A DNA stretch of 64,000 nt from Rhodococcus sp. ARC_M5 (GTDB taxonomy: Bacteria > Actinomycetota > Actinomycetes > Mycobacteriales > Mycobacteriaceae), in contig NZ_JALGQE010000019.1 of NCBI RefSeq assembly GCF_022810405.1, positions 18,366 through 82,365 on the forward strand, in the 5' to 3' direction. Shown piece by piece: positions 51,698 to 61,154 of the stretch; the stretch's first letter is position 1; the number at the start of each line of letters is the position of its first letter. A program made the translations under genes and the position numbers. Below the pieces are notes generated by a model, which saw only the letters and a program-made list of their open reading frames with translations, searched no databases and was not told where the DNA came from.

Positions 51698-53238
51698 CCC
51701 ACAAGCCTCGAACGCTTCTGACTTACCTGCTGCGCTCCACGCTCATGTTCGTTGCTGTTTTCGCGCTGGTCGCGGGTAACGCCGGCATCGCGGCCGCACA
51801 GGACCCGCCGCCGGATGACCCGTCATTCGTCGAGAACGCCGCCACAGCCTCGACGTGCTCGAACGCCGTCGGGCTCGGCGTCGCCATAGCCAGTGAGATC
51901 GCAAATGCGACGGGCGTGACCGACGGTGGGCCGAGCTGCCTCGACGCGGTAGGTGACGTCGCGGCAGCACCGATCAACGCCGTCAAGAATGTCGCCGAAG
52001 GTGCGTTCGAGAAAGCCGGCCTGAGCTTCGGCGAAGCCGGCGGCGCGGCACTGAAATTCGCCCTGGGCTGGTGGATCGAGATTCCCGGACAGAACGAGCA
52101 GGCCTACCAGAGCGTGCTGTCCACTGTCGGCGGCTACACCTACGACATCCAGCTGGCGTTCCTCATCGTCTCGATCATCCTGCTCGGCGGCAAACTCGCC
52201 CTCGCCCGATCGGGAGCCATCCGGCAGGTCTCGGAGGAAGGATTCCGCCAACTCGCCCGCGCCACCATCATTTCCGGCTCCATCGGCTTCTTCGTGGTCA
52301 TCGGCACCCGGATATCGGACGGGGTGAGCAGCTGGTTCATCACCTCCACCGTCGGGGACGATCCCGCCAAGCTCGTCGAGGCGATGGTGCGTATCACGGT
52401 GTTCACCGGATCCGGCGGCATCGCAATGCTGTTCGTCATCGGACTGATCGGCATCCTCGGCGGTCTGCTGATGGCGTTCCTGCTCATCATGCGCATGGGC
52501 ATGCTCGTCGTCGTCTCGGCGTTCCTGCCGATCGTCGCCGCCGCCGGTGGAACGCGGATCGGAGCGGGAGCGTACGACCGCCTGATCGCCTGGACGCTGG
52601 CGTTCCTGCTCTTCAAGCCGGTCGGCGCGTTCGTCATCGGAATATCGGCCATGCTCTTCGCCCAATCGGCCCCCTCTCAGGAAGCCGACGGCGGCATCAT
52701 GACCGCCGTTATCGGGGCACTCCTGCTGGCCTGCACCGCACTGGTGCTGCCGTCTCTGATGAAGCTGCTGCTTCCCGAAACCTCCGGCGGTGCAGGCGGT
52801 CTCGCAGCCGCAGCCGCTCTCACCGGTGCCGCTGTCCAGATCGGCGGCATGGCCGCTACCAGTGGTGCCAGCGCAGGCGCGGGTGCCGCCGGAGGCGCAG
52901 CGGGCGGCGCGGCCGGCGGCGGCGCAGTCGAGGGATGGGCCCCGTCGAGCTCGTCCGGATCGGTTCCGGCGTCCTTCGGTGTCGGCCCCTCCGGCGGAGG
53001 CGGAAGTGACAGCTCAGAACCGAGCAGCGGCGGATCGGACGGCGGAGGCGGCGGCGGATCGATGCCCAGCGGTACGGGTGCAGGCGATTCCGGAGCAGAG
53101 ACGGCAGGACGGGCCACCGACGCCGGCGGACCGGCCGCCGGGGGTGGATCGGCCCCGGATTCGTTCGGGTCCGGCGTCGACGGAGCAGCCGACCGCAACT
53201 TGGGAAACACCGACGATGACAGGGGATTCCAGATATGA
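51688..53238 (+). CDS. VirB6/TrbL-like polytopic channel protein
   Basis: 516 aa from ATG 51688 (10-nt overlap). Signal/TM at about 12-35; Ala-rich linker; five to six TM helices (YDIQLAFLIVSIILLGGKLA, ATIISGSIGFFVVIGTRI, LFVIGLIGILGGLLMAFLLI, AFLPIVAAAGG, AFVIGISAMLF, AVIGALLLACTALVLPSLM). The C-terminal ~130 residues are Gly/Ala/Ser low complexity with a Gly/Ser/Asp run, as in actinobacterial TrbL-like proteins. Confidence 0.75.
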   Translation: MVVTHKPRTLLTYLLRSTLMFVAVFALVAGNAGIAAAQDPPPDDPSFVENAATASTCSNAVGLGVAIASEIANATGVTDGGPSCLDAVGDVAAAPINAVKNVAEGAFEKAGLSFGEAGGAALKFALGWWIEIPGQNEQAYQSVLSTVGGYTYDIQLAFLIVSIILLGGKLALARSGAIRQVSEEGFRQLARATIISGSIGFFVVIGTRISDGVSSWFITSTVGDDPAKLVEAMVRITVFTGSGGIAMLFVIGLIGILGGLLMAFLLIMRMGMLVVVSAFLPIVAAAGGTRIGAGAYDRLIAWTLAFLLFKPVGAFVIGISAMLFAQSAPSQEADGGIMTAVIGALLLACTALVLPSLMKLLLPETSGGAGGLAAAAALTGAAVQIGGMAATSGASAGAGAAGGAAGGAAGGGAVEGWAPSSSSGSVPASFGVGPSGGGGSDSSEPSSGGSDGGGGGGSMPSGTGAGDSGAETAGRATDAGGPAAGGGSAPDSFGSGVDGAADRNLGNTDDDRGFQI

Positions 53239-54728
53239 GTGACGCCAGCAGACGCCCGACGACCTACGGCGCGTGGCGACTGCCCCGTTCCGGCGGCGCA
53301 TTCGGTGTGAGCTTCGCAGTGACCATCATCGGCATGGGCGTGGCCGTGGCCATGATCGCCACGTACCTGTTCACGAGATCGCTCATGGCATCGGGTCTGG
53401 TCGTCGCCGCGGGTGCGGTGGTGCTCGTGCCGATGGTGATGAACAAGGACGGTCAGAGCGGCCACCGCCGATTCTCCGGCTGGCGATCCGCTCTGACCTC
53501 GAGCCGTCGCGGTGAAGACACCTACGCTTCCGGGGCCTTCTCGAAGGTGCCCGGCGGAATGCTGCGGCTACCGGGCGTTCTCGCCGGTACCGACCTCTAC
53601 GAGGCAATCGACTCCGCCGGCCGCACGTTCTCGATGATCCACATGCCCGACAAGAACATCTACACCGTCCAGCTCGCCGCGGAGCCGCAAGGCGGAGAGA
53701 ACTTCGACCAGGAACACCTCGACCGCGCGGTGAACAACTGGGGACAGCAGCTCACCGCATTCGGCGACGTCTCCGACATCCCGTTGGTGGCAGCAGTACT
53801 CGAAACCGTTCCCGACACCGGCACAGTGCTCATGGAAACCGTCCGTGGCCGCGTTCGACGCGACGCCCCCGAGCTCGCACGCCAGTCGATGTACGAAACG
53901 GCCACCGGCACCGCCAAAGGCGGCGTCCGGATGGCCGCCCGCCTGGCGATCACCTTCGAGGCCCAGACCGACGAGCGTCGCAAGGACCCCGCCGAGCAAG
54001 CCGTCGAGATCGCCCGCCGCCTCCCCGAAATCACCTCCGCCGCAGCCGCTGCCGGGGTCATCTGCACCCCCATGACCGCCGACGAGGTCGCCGGAACGGT
54101 GCGCCGCTCCTACGATCCCGCTGCCCTCGAAGCCGTCGAAGCCGCTCTCTACTCCGGTCAAGGCACCGGCTTGAACTGGGCGGACTGCGGGCCACGCACG
54201 GCGTTCCGAAAACGCGATCGCTACCTGCACGACGGCGCGGTGTCGGTGACCTGGGAAATGCGAGCCGCACCGAAACGCGCTGTCACAGAACGCGTCCTCG
54301 AACGCCTGATCCGCCCGCACGCCGAACTGCCGCACAAGCGGGTGACGATCATCTACCGCGTCCACCCCGCCGGCGAGGCCGCGGACGTCGCCGCCAGCGA
54401 CTACCGCAACGCCCGCGCCCGCCGATCCGGACGCACCGGCCTGGACAACATGAGCGACGTCAACGACGAACGCGCCGCCAACCTCGCCCAACAGGAACAG
54501 TCCCTCGGGCACGGCATGACCCGCTTCGCGGTCCTGATCACCGTCACCGGACCCGCCGAAACCACCGACGTTCCCCGCATCGATGCCATCCTGCGCGACG
54601 TCTCGGTCCAAGCGCTGCTCTCGGTGCGGCGCAGCAACTACTGGCAGGACGCGGCATTCGCAGTCGGTCTCGGGGTCGGGGTCTCCGCACCCGAACACAC
54701 CTCCCTGCCGCGCCTGGCCGACGGCTGA
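53235..54728 (+). CDS. SCO6880/PrgI-like T4SS protein (VirB4 N-terminal half)
   Basis: 497 aa. Two TM helices near the N-terminus (SFAVTIIGMGVAVAMIATYLF, SGLVVAAGAVVLVPMVMN: PrgI/VirB3-like), then a large cytoplasmic domain with FSMIHMPDKNIYTVQLAAEP and VTWEMRAAPKRAV, resembling the N-terminal domain of VirB4 without the ATPase. It directly precedes the ATPase gene, so VirB4 function seems split over two polypeptides. Confidence 0.75.
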   Translation: MSDASRRPTTYGAWRLPRSGGAFGVSFAVTIIGMGVAVAMIATYLFTRSLMASGLVVAAGAVVLVPMVMNKDGQSGHRRFSGWRSALTSSRRGEDTYASGAFSKVPGGMLRLPGVLAGTDLYEAIDSAGRTFSMIHMPDKNIYTVQLAAEPQGGENFDQEHLDRAVNNWGQQLTAFGDVSDIPLVAAVLETVPDTGTVLMETVRGRVRRDAPELARQSMYETATGTAKGGVRMAARLAITFEAQTDERRKDPAEQAVEIARRLPEITSAAAAAGVICTPMTADEVAGTVRRSYDPAALEAVEAALYSGQGTGLNWADCGPRTAFRKRDRYLHDGAVSVTWEMRAAPKRAVTERVLERLIRPHAELPHKRVTIIYRVHPAGEAADVAASDYRNARARRSGRTGLDNMSDVNDERAANLAQQEQSLGHGMTRFAVLITVTGPAETTDVPRIDAILRDVSVQALLSVRRSNYWQDAAFAVGLGVGVSAPEHTSLPRLADG

Positions 54729-54777
54729 TCCACACCCACCACTCCTGCGTCGTCGACCGATCGAGAGGACCACCCCG

Positions 54778-56673
54778 GTGCCCACCACCCACGCCCGACC
54801 GCCCAAGCCCGCATCGACCCGCGTCGACAAATACAAGGTCATGTCCGACGCCGACCGCGCCGCGCTCGAACAGCGGTGCGCGGCCGCGACCGGTATCACC
54901 GCCTTCTGGCTGCGTGCCCGCCTCAACCGCGACGCCAACCACCGCCGCAACCGGGACCGCGACCTGGCACTGCTCGGTGACGGCACCGACACCGCGCGGT
55001 TCACCGAATCCGACGCACGCGGATTCAAAGGCGAAAGCAGCGGCCGCATGGCCATCGTGTTGCCGCCGGTCGAGTACCGCGGCACCACCAAGCAGGTGGC
55101 GGGGCTCTATCCGTGGATCTTCGGTGCCTCCGCCCCGATCCTCGGACCGATCCTCGGGCCGCACCTGTCCACCGGAGCTCCGGTCGGCTTCTCACCGCTC
55201 GCCGCGAAAGAACGCGGCGCGATCACCGCCCCGGCGTGCATCATCATCGCGCTCAACGGATTCGGTAAATCGACCCTTCTGCGCCGCATCGCCCTGGGAG
55301 ACATCGCCGCCGGTATCCGGGTGATGTGGCCCGGCGACGTCAAGCCCGACGGACGCAAGCTCACCGAAGCGGTCTGCACTACCGGCGTCAACGAAGTCGG
55401 TTACGGCACAGGTTCGTTGAACCCCCTCGACCCCGGCCCGATCGGAGTCGCCCTGGCCCGGTACATCACCATCGATCCGGACCTGCGACGACGCTACGAG
55501 TTCGCACTGCACTTCCGTCAGGTCAACCTCGTACTGGCACTGTGCGAGATCGTCCGCCGAAGTCCATTGCAGGACTACGAAGAAGCAGTCATCGACTCCG
55601 GTATCCGCCTGCTCTACACACCCGTCTTTGACGGCGGCCGCGGACACGACGTCGAGCGGCCCGCCCGCCTGTCGGACCTGCTCGACCTCGTCGACAGCTG
55701 CCCCGAGGAGCTACAGAACGACGTCGTCGCAGACACCCCCGAGGAGTACCGCGGGCAGGTCAAACCACTGCTGAGGACCCTGCGCGCGCTCACCAAAGGC
55801 CGGTTCGGGGAAACGTTCGACTCGAACACCACCGTCCGGATCGACATCGACAACCCCTCGACCTGCCTGGACATGTCCGCCGTCCCCGAAGGCGACTCCC
55901 TGATGCGTGCCGCCGTTCTCGTCTCGGGCTGGTCGGAGTGCTTCGCCGCCGTCGACGCCGCGCACCTACGCGCCACCAGCGGCAACGGCCCACACCTGGC
56001 GTTCTCGATCCTCATGGACGAGCTCTGGCAGGTCCTCTCGTGCGGTCCGACGATGGTCGACCGCCTCGACGGCGTCCAGCGCCTACAGCGCACCAAAGGC
56101 GTCGGCGTCATCGCGGTCACCCACTCGGTAGCCGACCTCGAAAAAGTCGGTGCCTCAGGATTCTTCGAACGCTCCCGCGCCCGCATCATCGGCCCCATCC
56201 CCCGCAGCGAAGTCGCCCGCCTCTCGGAGGTCATGCAGTTCTCCGAGCGGGAGAAGACGATGCTCACCAACTGGTCGGACTCGGCCGACCTGGGTTCGGC
56301 CGCGACCGCGATGACCGCGGCGCGGATTCGCTGCAAGCACTGCTCACGGTCGCTGCTCTACCTCGCCGGCACCCAGACACCGGAATGGGTGCACCAGGAC
56401 AGCGAAGCGCGGTACTGCGACGCCGTCGACCCGCAACAGGACGCGTACTTCCAGGCGCAGGCCACCGACCGCATTGCCGAACCACTCGAAGCGGTCAAGC
56501 AGCCACCCTCCGGGATGGGGCACTTTCTGCTCAAGCTCGGTGAAGGCGGCCGCCCCGGTGTCCCGTTCCGGGTGTGGGTGACCCCGGCCGAGAAGAAGTC
56601 GGGAATCCACGACACCGATGAGCGGCTCGACGCGGCCGCCGAAGAGCAGCGACGTGCGGCGGTGACCCGATGA
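54778..56673 (+). CDS. VirB4-like conjugation ATPase
   Basis: 631 aa from GTG 54778 (GAGAGGA upstream). Walker A ALNGFGKSTLL (Gly161-Thr166), an RRYEFALHFRQVNL region, Walker B ILMDELWQVL (about 410) and downstream VIAVTHSVADL; a zinc knuckle (RCKHC...CDAVD) near 525-550. It powers pilus assembly or substrate transfer. Lacks the usual VirB4 N-terminal domain, which is encoded by the preceding gene. Confidence 0.85.
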   Translation: MPTTHARPPKPASTRVDKYKVMSDADRAALEQRCAAATGITAFWLRARLNRDANHRRNRDRDLALLGDGTDTARFTESDARGFKGESSGRMAIVLPPVEYRGTTKQVAGLYPWIFGASAPILGPILGPHLSTGAPVGFSPLAAKERGAITAPACIIIALNGFGKSTLLRRIALGDIAAGIRVMWPGDVKPDGRKLTEAVCTTGVNEVGYGTGSLNPLDPGPIGVALARYITIDPDLRRRYEFALHFRQVNLVLALCEIVRRSPLQDYEEAVIDSGIRLLYTPVFDGGRGHDVERPARLSDLLDLVDSCPEELQNDVVADTPEEYRGQVKPLLRTLRALTKGRFGETFDSNTTVRIDIDNPSTCLDMSAVPEGDSLMRAAVLVSGWSECFAAVDAAHLRATSGNGPHLAFSILMDELWQVLSCGPTMVDRLDGVQRLQRTKGVGVIAVTHSVADLEKVGASGFFERSRARIIGPIPRSEVARLSEVMQFSEREKTMLTNWSDSADLGSAATAMTAARIRCKHCSRSLLYLAGTQTPEWVHQDSEARYCDAVDPQQDAYFQAQATDRIAEPLEAVKQPPSGMGHFLLKLGEGGRPGVPFRVWVTPAEKKSGIHDTDERLDAAAEEQRRAAVTR

Positions 56674-56987
56674 CTGCGTTCGGTGGAGGTGAGCGCCGCA
56701 AGTACCGGATCGTCGACGACGCCACTCGCGACGCCGCTATCGGCACCGTGTGCGGTGCGATCGAGAAGGGAACATCGTTCACGGCGGCCTGCAAGGTCGT
56801 CGCTCAGCATCTCGACGTCGCCGAAACGACGGTGCGCGGTTGGGTGAACGACTCCGGTCGGCGCCCGCGCGCCGATTTCGAGCAGGTCCTCGAGCTGCGC
56901 CGCGCCCTCGAAGCCGCAGCCGAGCTCAACCACCGGCTCGCCGCTCAACGCACCAGCGGGTCGATGTTCGGGACGGCGACCAGCTGA
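56670..56987 (+). CDS. Small HTH protein in the conjugation operon
   Basis: 105 aa, 4-nt overlap. YRIVDDATRDAAIGTVCGAIEKG, TAACKVVAQHLDVAETTVRGWVND: a transposase/homeodomain-like HTH similar to IS3 OrfA N-termini, followed by a helix. Could regulate the operon or be a domesticated transposase HTH. Confidence 0.65.
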   Translation: MTAFGGGERRKYRIVDDATRDAAIGTVCGAIEKGTSFTAACKVVAQHLDVAETTVRGWVNDSGRRPRADFEQVLELRRALEAAAELNHRLAAQRTSGSMFGTATS

Positions 56988-58684
56988 TGGCGTCGTCGTC
57001 CTCTTCCTCGTCGGCCGTGATGGGTGTGCTCGCGGCCGTCGTGGCGGTGATGATGAGCCTGGTCGTGATGATGTCCTTCCTCGCTCAGGACGAAGAGGAC
57101 CAGGCCGCGATCGGGGCACTCGATTGCATGCCCGGCAGCAGAGCGACCGGACAGACGCAGGGCAACCTCCTTGCCGCGCCCGGGTCGTTCATCAAACCCG
57201 TCGACCCCGCCCAAGTGACGTTCACCAGCGGTTTCGGTACTCGCTGGGGTGCCCAGCATCAAGGCATCGACCTCGCCGGACCGATCGGAACCCCTATCTA
57301 CGCCGCCGCCGACGGAACGGTCAACGCCGCCGGGAACGCGTCCGGCTTCGGGCAGTGGGTCGTGCTCGACCACGTCATCGACGGCAAGACCATCTCCACC
57401 GTCTACGGCCACATCGACACCTTCACCGTCGCCGCCGGCCAACCCGTGCGCGCCGGGCAGCTCATCGCCACCCTCGGTAACCGGGGTGAGTCGACCGGCC
57501 CGCACCTGCATTTCGAGATCTGGGACGGTGGCCACGCCGGCGGGCAGGCCATCGACCCCCTCGCCCAGTACGAAGCCGCTCCCGCACCGGGGCAGGCTCC
57601 CGCTGCGGCGAGTCCGGCACCGGCCGCCCCTGCTGCTCCTGCTGCCCCGGTCGACCAGCTGGCTGGCGCTACCGCAGGCGGTGGTGACCTCTCGGCCCCG
57701 ACACCGGCGTCGATGGGCTCGGAAGCGAATTTGCAGGTCGGCACCAAACGATTGATGCGCGCCCTGGCCATGAAGTTCGGGGACCGGCTCGACTCGCTCG
57801 GCGGGTGGCGAGCAAACGGCGGAGCGGCCACCGATCACCCCGAAGGCCGCGCCGTCGACGCGATGATCCCGAACTACTCCTCCGGCGAAGGCGTCGCGCT
57901 CGGCAACGAGGTCCTCGATTACGTCATGGCCAACGCGGACTTCTTCCACCTCGAGTACGCGATCTGGCGTCAGACCATCCATTTCCCCGGCCAGGAGCCC
58001 TCCCTGATGGAGGACCGCGGCTCGGACAACGAGAACCACATGAACCACGTCCACATCACAGTCGACGCCTCCGGCTTCGACGACGCAGCCGCGGTCTGGG
58101 GACAGCTACCCGGCGGCGGGGCGGGATCGAACGCTGCGGCCACGAGCCCGGGCTGCACCGTCGCCGGCGGAGGCCTCGGTGAAGATCTCGCCGACGGATC
58201 GGTCCCACCCGAGTTCGAGCAGTGGATCCGCAAAGCAGGCGGGATCTGCCCGCAGATCAAGCCCTCGCTCATCGCCGCTCAGCTCGACGCCGAGAACGGA
58301 TTCGCCTACGGCGCAAACGCTCCCGTGTCCTCCACCGGTGCCGGTGGGCCCGCGCAGTTCATGCCGGGCACCTGGGCCAGTTACGGCAAGGACTACGACG
58401 GCGACGGACGGGTCGACATCAATTCCATCGGAGACGCGGTCATGGCCCAGGGCCAGTACATGTGCGATATCGCCAAGGCCATCGATGCCGGGATCGCGGA
58501 CGGACGTGTGGCCGCGCCGAACGGTCCGACCGAGCTGTATCTCGCCGGCTACAACGCCGGCGAGGGAGCCGTGCTGTCCTCGGGCGGATTCCCCACCGGT
58601 TCCACCGATTACGTCGTTCAGACCCGCCCGTACGCCGACAAGATCATCGCCGGTGAAGCCAAGTACAGGAAGCAGAACTCATGA
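56987..58684 (+). CDS. M23 peptidase / lytic transglycosylase wall hydrolase of conjugation
   Basis: 565 aa; ATG 56987 shares one base with the previous stop. TM anchor at about 10-35; M23 domain (HQGIDLAGPIGTPIYAA about 91, GHLDTF-like GHIDTFTV, and HLHFEIWD about 172); Ala/Pro linker; middle domain with TDHPEGRAVDAMIP (about 285) and HMNHVHITV, a metal-dependent wall-hydrolase-like fold; C-terminal SLT domain (AQLDAENGF catalytic Glu, GGPAQFMPGTWASYGKD, AGYNAGEGAV). It cuts peptide and glycan strands so the channel can cross the wall. Confidence 0.88.
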   Translation: MASSSSSSSAVMGVLAAVVAVMMSLVVMMSFLAQDEEDQAAIGALDCMPGSRATGQTQGNLLAAPGSFIKPVDPAQVTFTSGFGTRWGAQHQGIDLAGPIGTPIYAAADGTVNAAGNASGFGQWVVLDHVIDGKTISTVYGHIDTFTVAAGQPVRAGQLIATLGNRGESTGPHLHFEIWDGGHAGGQAIDPLAQYEAAPAPGQAPAAASPAPAAPAAPAAPVDQLAGATAGGGDLSAPTPASMGSEANLQVGTKRLMRALAMKFGDRLDSLGGWRANGGAATDHPEGRAVDAMIPNYSSGEGVALGNEVLDYVMANADFFHLEYAIWRQTIHFPGQEPSLMEDRGSDNENHMNHVHITVDASGFDDAAAVWGQLPGGGAGSNAAATSPGCTVAGGGLGEDLADGSVPPEFEQWIRKAGGICPQIKPSLIAAQLDAENGFAYGANAPVSSTGAGGPAQFMPGTWASYGKDYDGDGRVDINSIGDAVMAQGQYMCDIAKAIDAGIADGRVAAPNGPTELYLAGYNAGEGAVLSSGGFPTGSTDYVVQTRPYADKIIAGEAKYRKQNS

Positions 58685-59262
58685 ACGCCCACTCCAACGC
58701 TCGCACCGCACTGGTCCATCGTCGACGACTCCTGCTCGCTGCGGCCATCGCCGCGGTACTCGCTGTCGCGGGCTGCGGTGGATCACCCGATCCCGATCCG
58801 ATCCCCGAAGGCACCGACGCCCACGTTCAGATCGACCCACTCGACCCCTCCGGCCTCGACGCCCCCGGTGCCGCGACGACAGCGATGAACGCCATTCTGT
58901 CCTGGCAACCCGCCGTCGACGACAGCAAGGCCGCCGCGCTCGCCCGCGCACGGCCGTGGATCACCACACCCCTGATCGACACCCTTGATGCACCACAGAG
59001 CACAACCGAGCTACGTCCGGACAAGGAGTGGGACGCCTGGGCCCGCTCGAAAGATTCCCTCACCGCCACCTGCTGGCCCGTCGAGGGTGCCACCGCCCCG
59101 CCTGCCGGAATGCGCACGGTCATCGTCGACCTCGAATGCCGCCAACGAGTCCTCCACGCCGACGGCTCCTCGACACAGCGACCCACCGAACCGTGGCGCG
59201 CCACCGTCATCACCACCCCAAACGGGTGGAAACTGTCCGACTTCCGCTACCGCACAACCTGA
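58681..59262 (+). CDS. Lipoprotein of the conjugation operon (193 aa)
   Basis: 4-nt overlap with the hydrolase gene. Lipobox AVAGCGG (Cys about 32), then MNAILSWQPAVDDSKAAALARARPW and a strand-rich tail (WRATVITTPNGWKLSDFRYR) typical of small NTF2-like extracellular domains in this operon type. Specific role unknown. Confidence 0.65.
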   Translation: MNAHSNARTALVHRRRLLLAAAIAAVLAVAGCGGSPDPDPIPEGTDAHVQIDPLDPSGLDAPGAATTAMNAILSWQPAVDDSKAAALARARPWITTPLIDTLDAPQSTTELRPDKEWDAWARSKDSLTATCWPVEGATAPPAGMRTVIVDLECRQRVLHADGSSTQRPTEPWRATVITTPNGWKLSDFRYRTT

Positions 59263-59291
59263 TCCGCCACACCCACCCTAGGAGAGCCAGC

Positions 59292-61154
59292 GTGAACAAC
59301 GACGTCAAAGATCCCACGAACGACACAGCCGCCACGTGGCTGCTCGCCGGAATTGCCAGTGCTGCAGTACTCGTCGGCGGAGGAGCGTCGATCTCTCTGC
59401 ATCTGGGTAGCGCTCTGTCCGATACCGAACAGAATGTGCCGGCCAACCCTGCCGACGTCGTCTCCCAGCTCTACACCGGTGATCTGGTGTGGCCGACCGG
59501 TGCCACCATCGTCGCAGTGTTCTTCGCACTCCTGCTGCTGGTGTTGCTCGGGGCGGTGGCGGTCGGCCTCGCCCGTCGCCGGGCCGGCCGCAGCCGCGTC
59601 GACGACGCCGCCAAATATCTCGCCTCCATGAAGGATGTCCGGTCGTTGACCGAAAAGTCATGCCGCGCAGCAGCAGGCAGGCTCGGAACCTCGATCGAGA
59701 AGGGTTGCCCTCCAGGGGTGCCGCTCGGTGTCATGGTTGGAACGAACGCCAGGCTGTACGCCGATATCGAATCCACGCACGTCGACATCTGGGGCCCGCG
59801 TACCGGTAAGACCACCTCCCGGGTCATTCCAGCGATCCTCGCCGCGATCGGGTCGGTGTTGACCACCAGCAACAAACGCGACGTCGTCGACATCACCCGT
59901 GCGTACCGTGCCGAGATCGGCACCGTCCGCATCTTCGATCCTCAGCGGGTGGCGCACGAGCCCCCGACGTGGTTCTGGGATCCGCTGTCCTGGGTGCGAT
60001 CGGCTACCGCGACCACGGCCGCGACGGACGACATCGACGATGTACTCAGCGACGTATCGGTGCACGAACGCAAAGCCGCGGCACTGGCCAAGCAGTTCGC
60101 CGTCGGCGCGGACGGGCAAGCTGCCAGCAAGGACCCGTTCTTCGACCCCGAAGGTGAGGACCTGCTTGCGTCACTGATCCTCGCTGCAGCAACCTCCCGC
60201 TACGGCATCACACAGGTGTACCGGTGGGTGACCGACGAGCAGAACCTCGAACCGATCCAGCTGCTCCGCGAGGGCGGCTACTCCCTGATGGCAGACGGCC
60301 TCTCCGCCCACTACAACGCCACCCCGAAGCAACGCAGCGGCGTATTCACCACCGCCAAGAAGATGATCAACTGCCTCAAACTCAGCTCGGTGCATCCCTG
60401 GATCGAGCGGACCGGACCGGGCGATACCCGGCCCGAGTTCGACCCGGCCACGTTCGCACGGTCGCAGACCGACACCCTGTACAGCCTGTCCAAGGAAGGC
60501 GTCGGGTCGGTCGGGCCGCTGGTCACCGCCCTCACCGTCGCGGTGTGTGACGAGATACTTGACTACGCCAGCGAGATCGAGGGCGGGCGTCTGCGTACAC
60601 CGGTCCTGTTCGCCCTGGACGAGGTCGCCAATGTCGTTCGCTGGCAGGAGCTTCCCGGCCTCTACAGCCACTTCGGCTCGCGCGGCATCATCATCATGTC
60701 CATCCTGCAGTCGTGGTCGCAGGGGGTGCGCTGCTGGGGCGAGGACGGCATGAAAGCGCTGTGGTCGGCCGCCAACGTGAAGGTCTACGGCGGCGGTGTC
60801 GCCGTCGACGACGGACCGTTCCTGCGCAACATGTCCACTGCCGTGGGCGATCACTACGAACTCTCCGGATCGGTTTCGTCCGGACGAGGCGGTGGGTCGC
60901 AATCGCGGCAGCGCACCAAGGTGCGCACCCTGACCGAAGACGCCCTCGAAGCCCTCCCCCGCGGCCGCGCCCTGGTCCGCTCGTCGGGCAATCTGCCGGT
61001 ATTGATCGAGACGGTGCAGTGGAGCGACGGCCCGTACGCCGACGCCGTGGCCGCCGCGCAGGAGCGAGCCAACCAGGCCGCCGACGACCGAGCCGGCACC
61101 GTCCGACTCGACAAAACACCCGAGTTCAGCGGAACCGAAGCCACGCCGCTATGA
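59292..61154 (+). CDS. VirD4/TraG-family coupling protein
   Basis: 620 aa from GTG 59292 (AGGAGA 7 nt upstream). Two N-terminal TM helices (WLLAGIASAAVLVGGGASI, TIVAVFFALLLLVLLGAVAVGL), Walker A WGPRTGKTT (about 168), Walker B VLFALDEVANV (about 441), and TraG motifs such as SRGIIIMSILQSWSQG. It connects the relaxase-DNA complex with the channel. The relaxase itself is not in the window. Confidence 0.9.
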   Translation: MNNDVKDPTNDTAATWLLAGIASAAVLVGGGASISLHLGSALSDTEQNVPANPADVVSQLYTGDLVWPTGATIVAVFFALLLLVLLGAVAVGLARRRAGRSRVDDAAKYLASMKDVRSLTEKSCRAAAGRLGTSIEKGCPPGVPLGVMVGTNARLYADIESTHVDIWGPRTGKTTSRVIPAILAAIGSVLTTSNKRDVVDITRAYRAEIGTVRIFDPQRVAHEPPTWFWDPLSWVRSATATTAATDDIDDVLSDVSVHERKAAALAKQFAVGADGQAASKDPFFDPEGEDLLASLILAAATSRYGITQVYRWVTDEQNLEPIQLLREGGYSLMADGLSAHYNATPKQRSGVFTTAKKMINCLKLSSVHPWIERTGPGDTRPEFDPATFARSQTDTLYSLSKEGVGSVGPLVTALTVAVCDEILDYASEIEGGRLRTPVLFALDEVANVVRWQELPGLYSHFGSRGIIIMSILQSWSQGVRCWGEDGMKALWSAANVKVYGGGVAVDDGPFLRNMSTAVGDHYELSGSVSSGRGGGSQSRQRTKVRTLTEDALEALPRGRALVRSSGNLPVLIETVQWSDGPYADAVAAAQERANQAADDRAGTVRLDKTPEFSGTEATPL

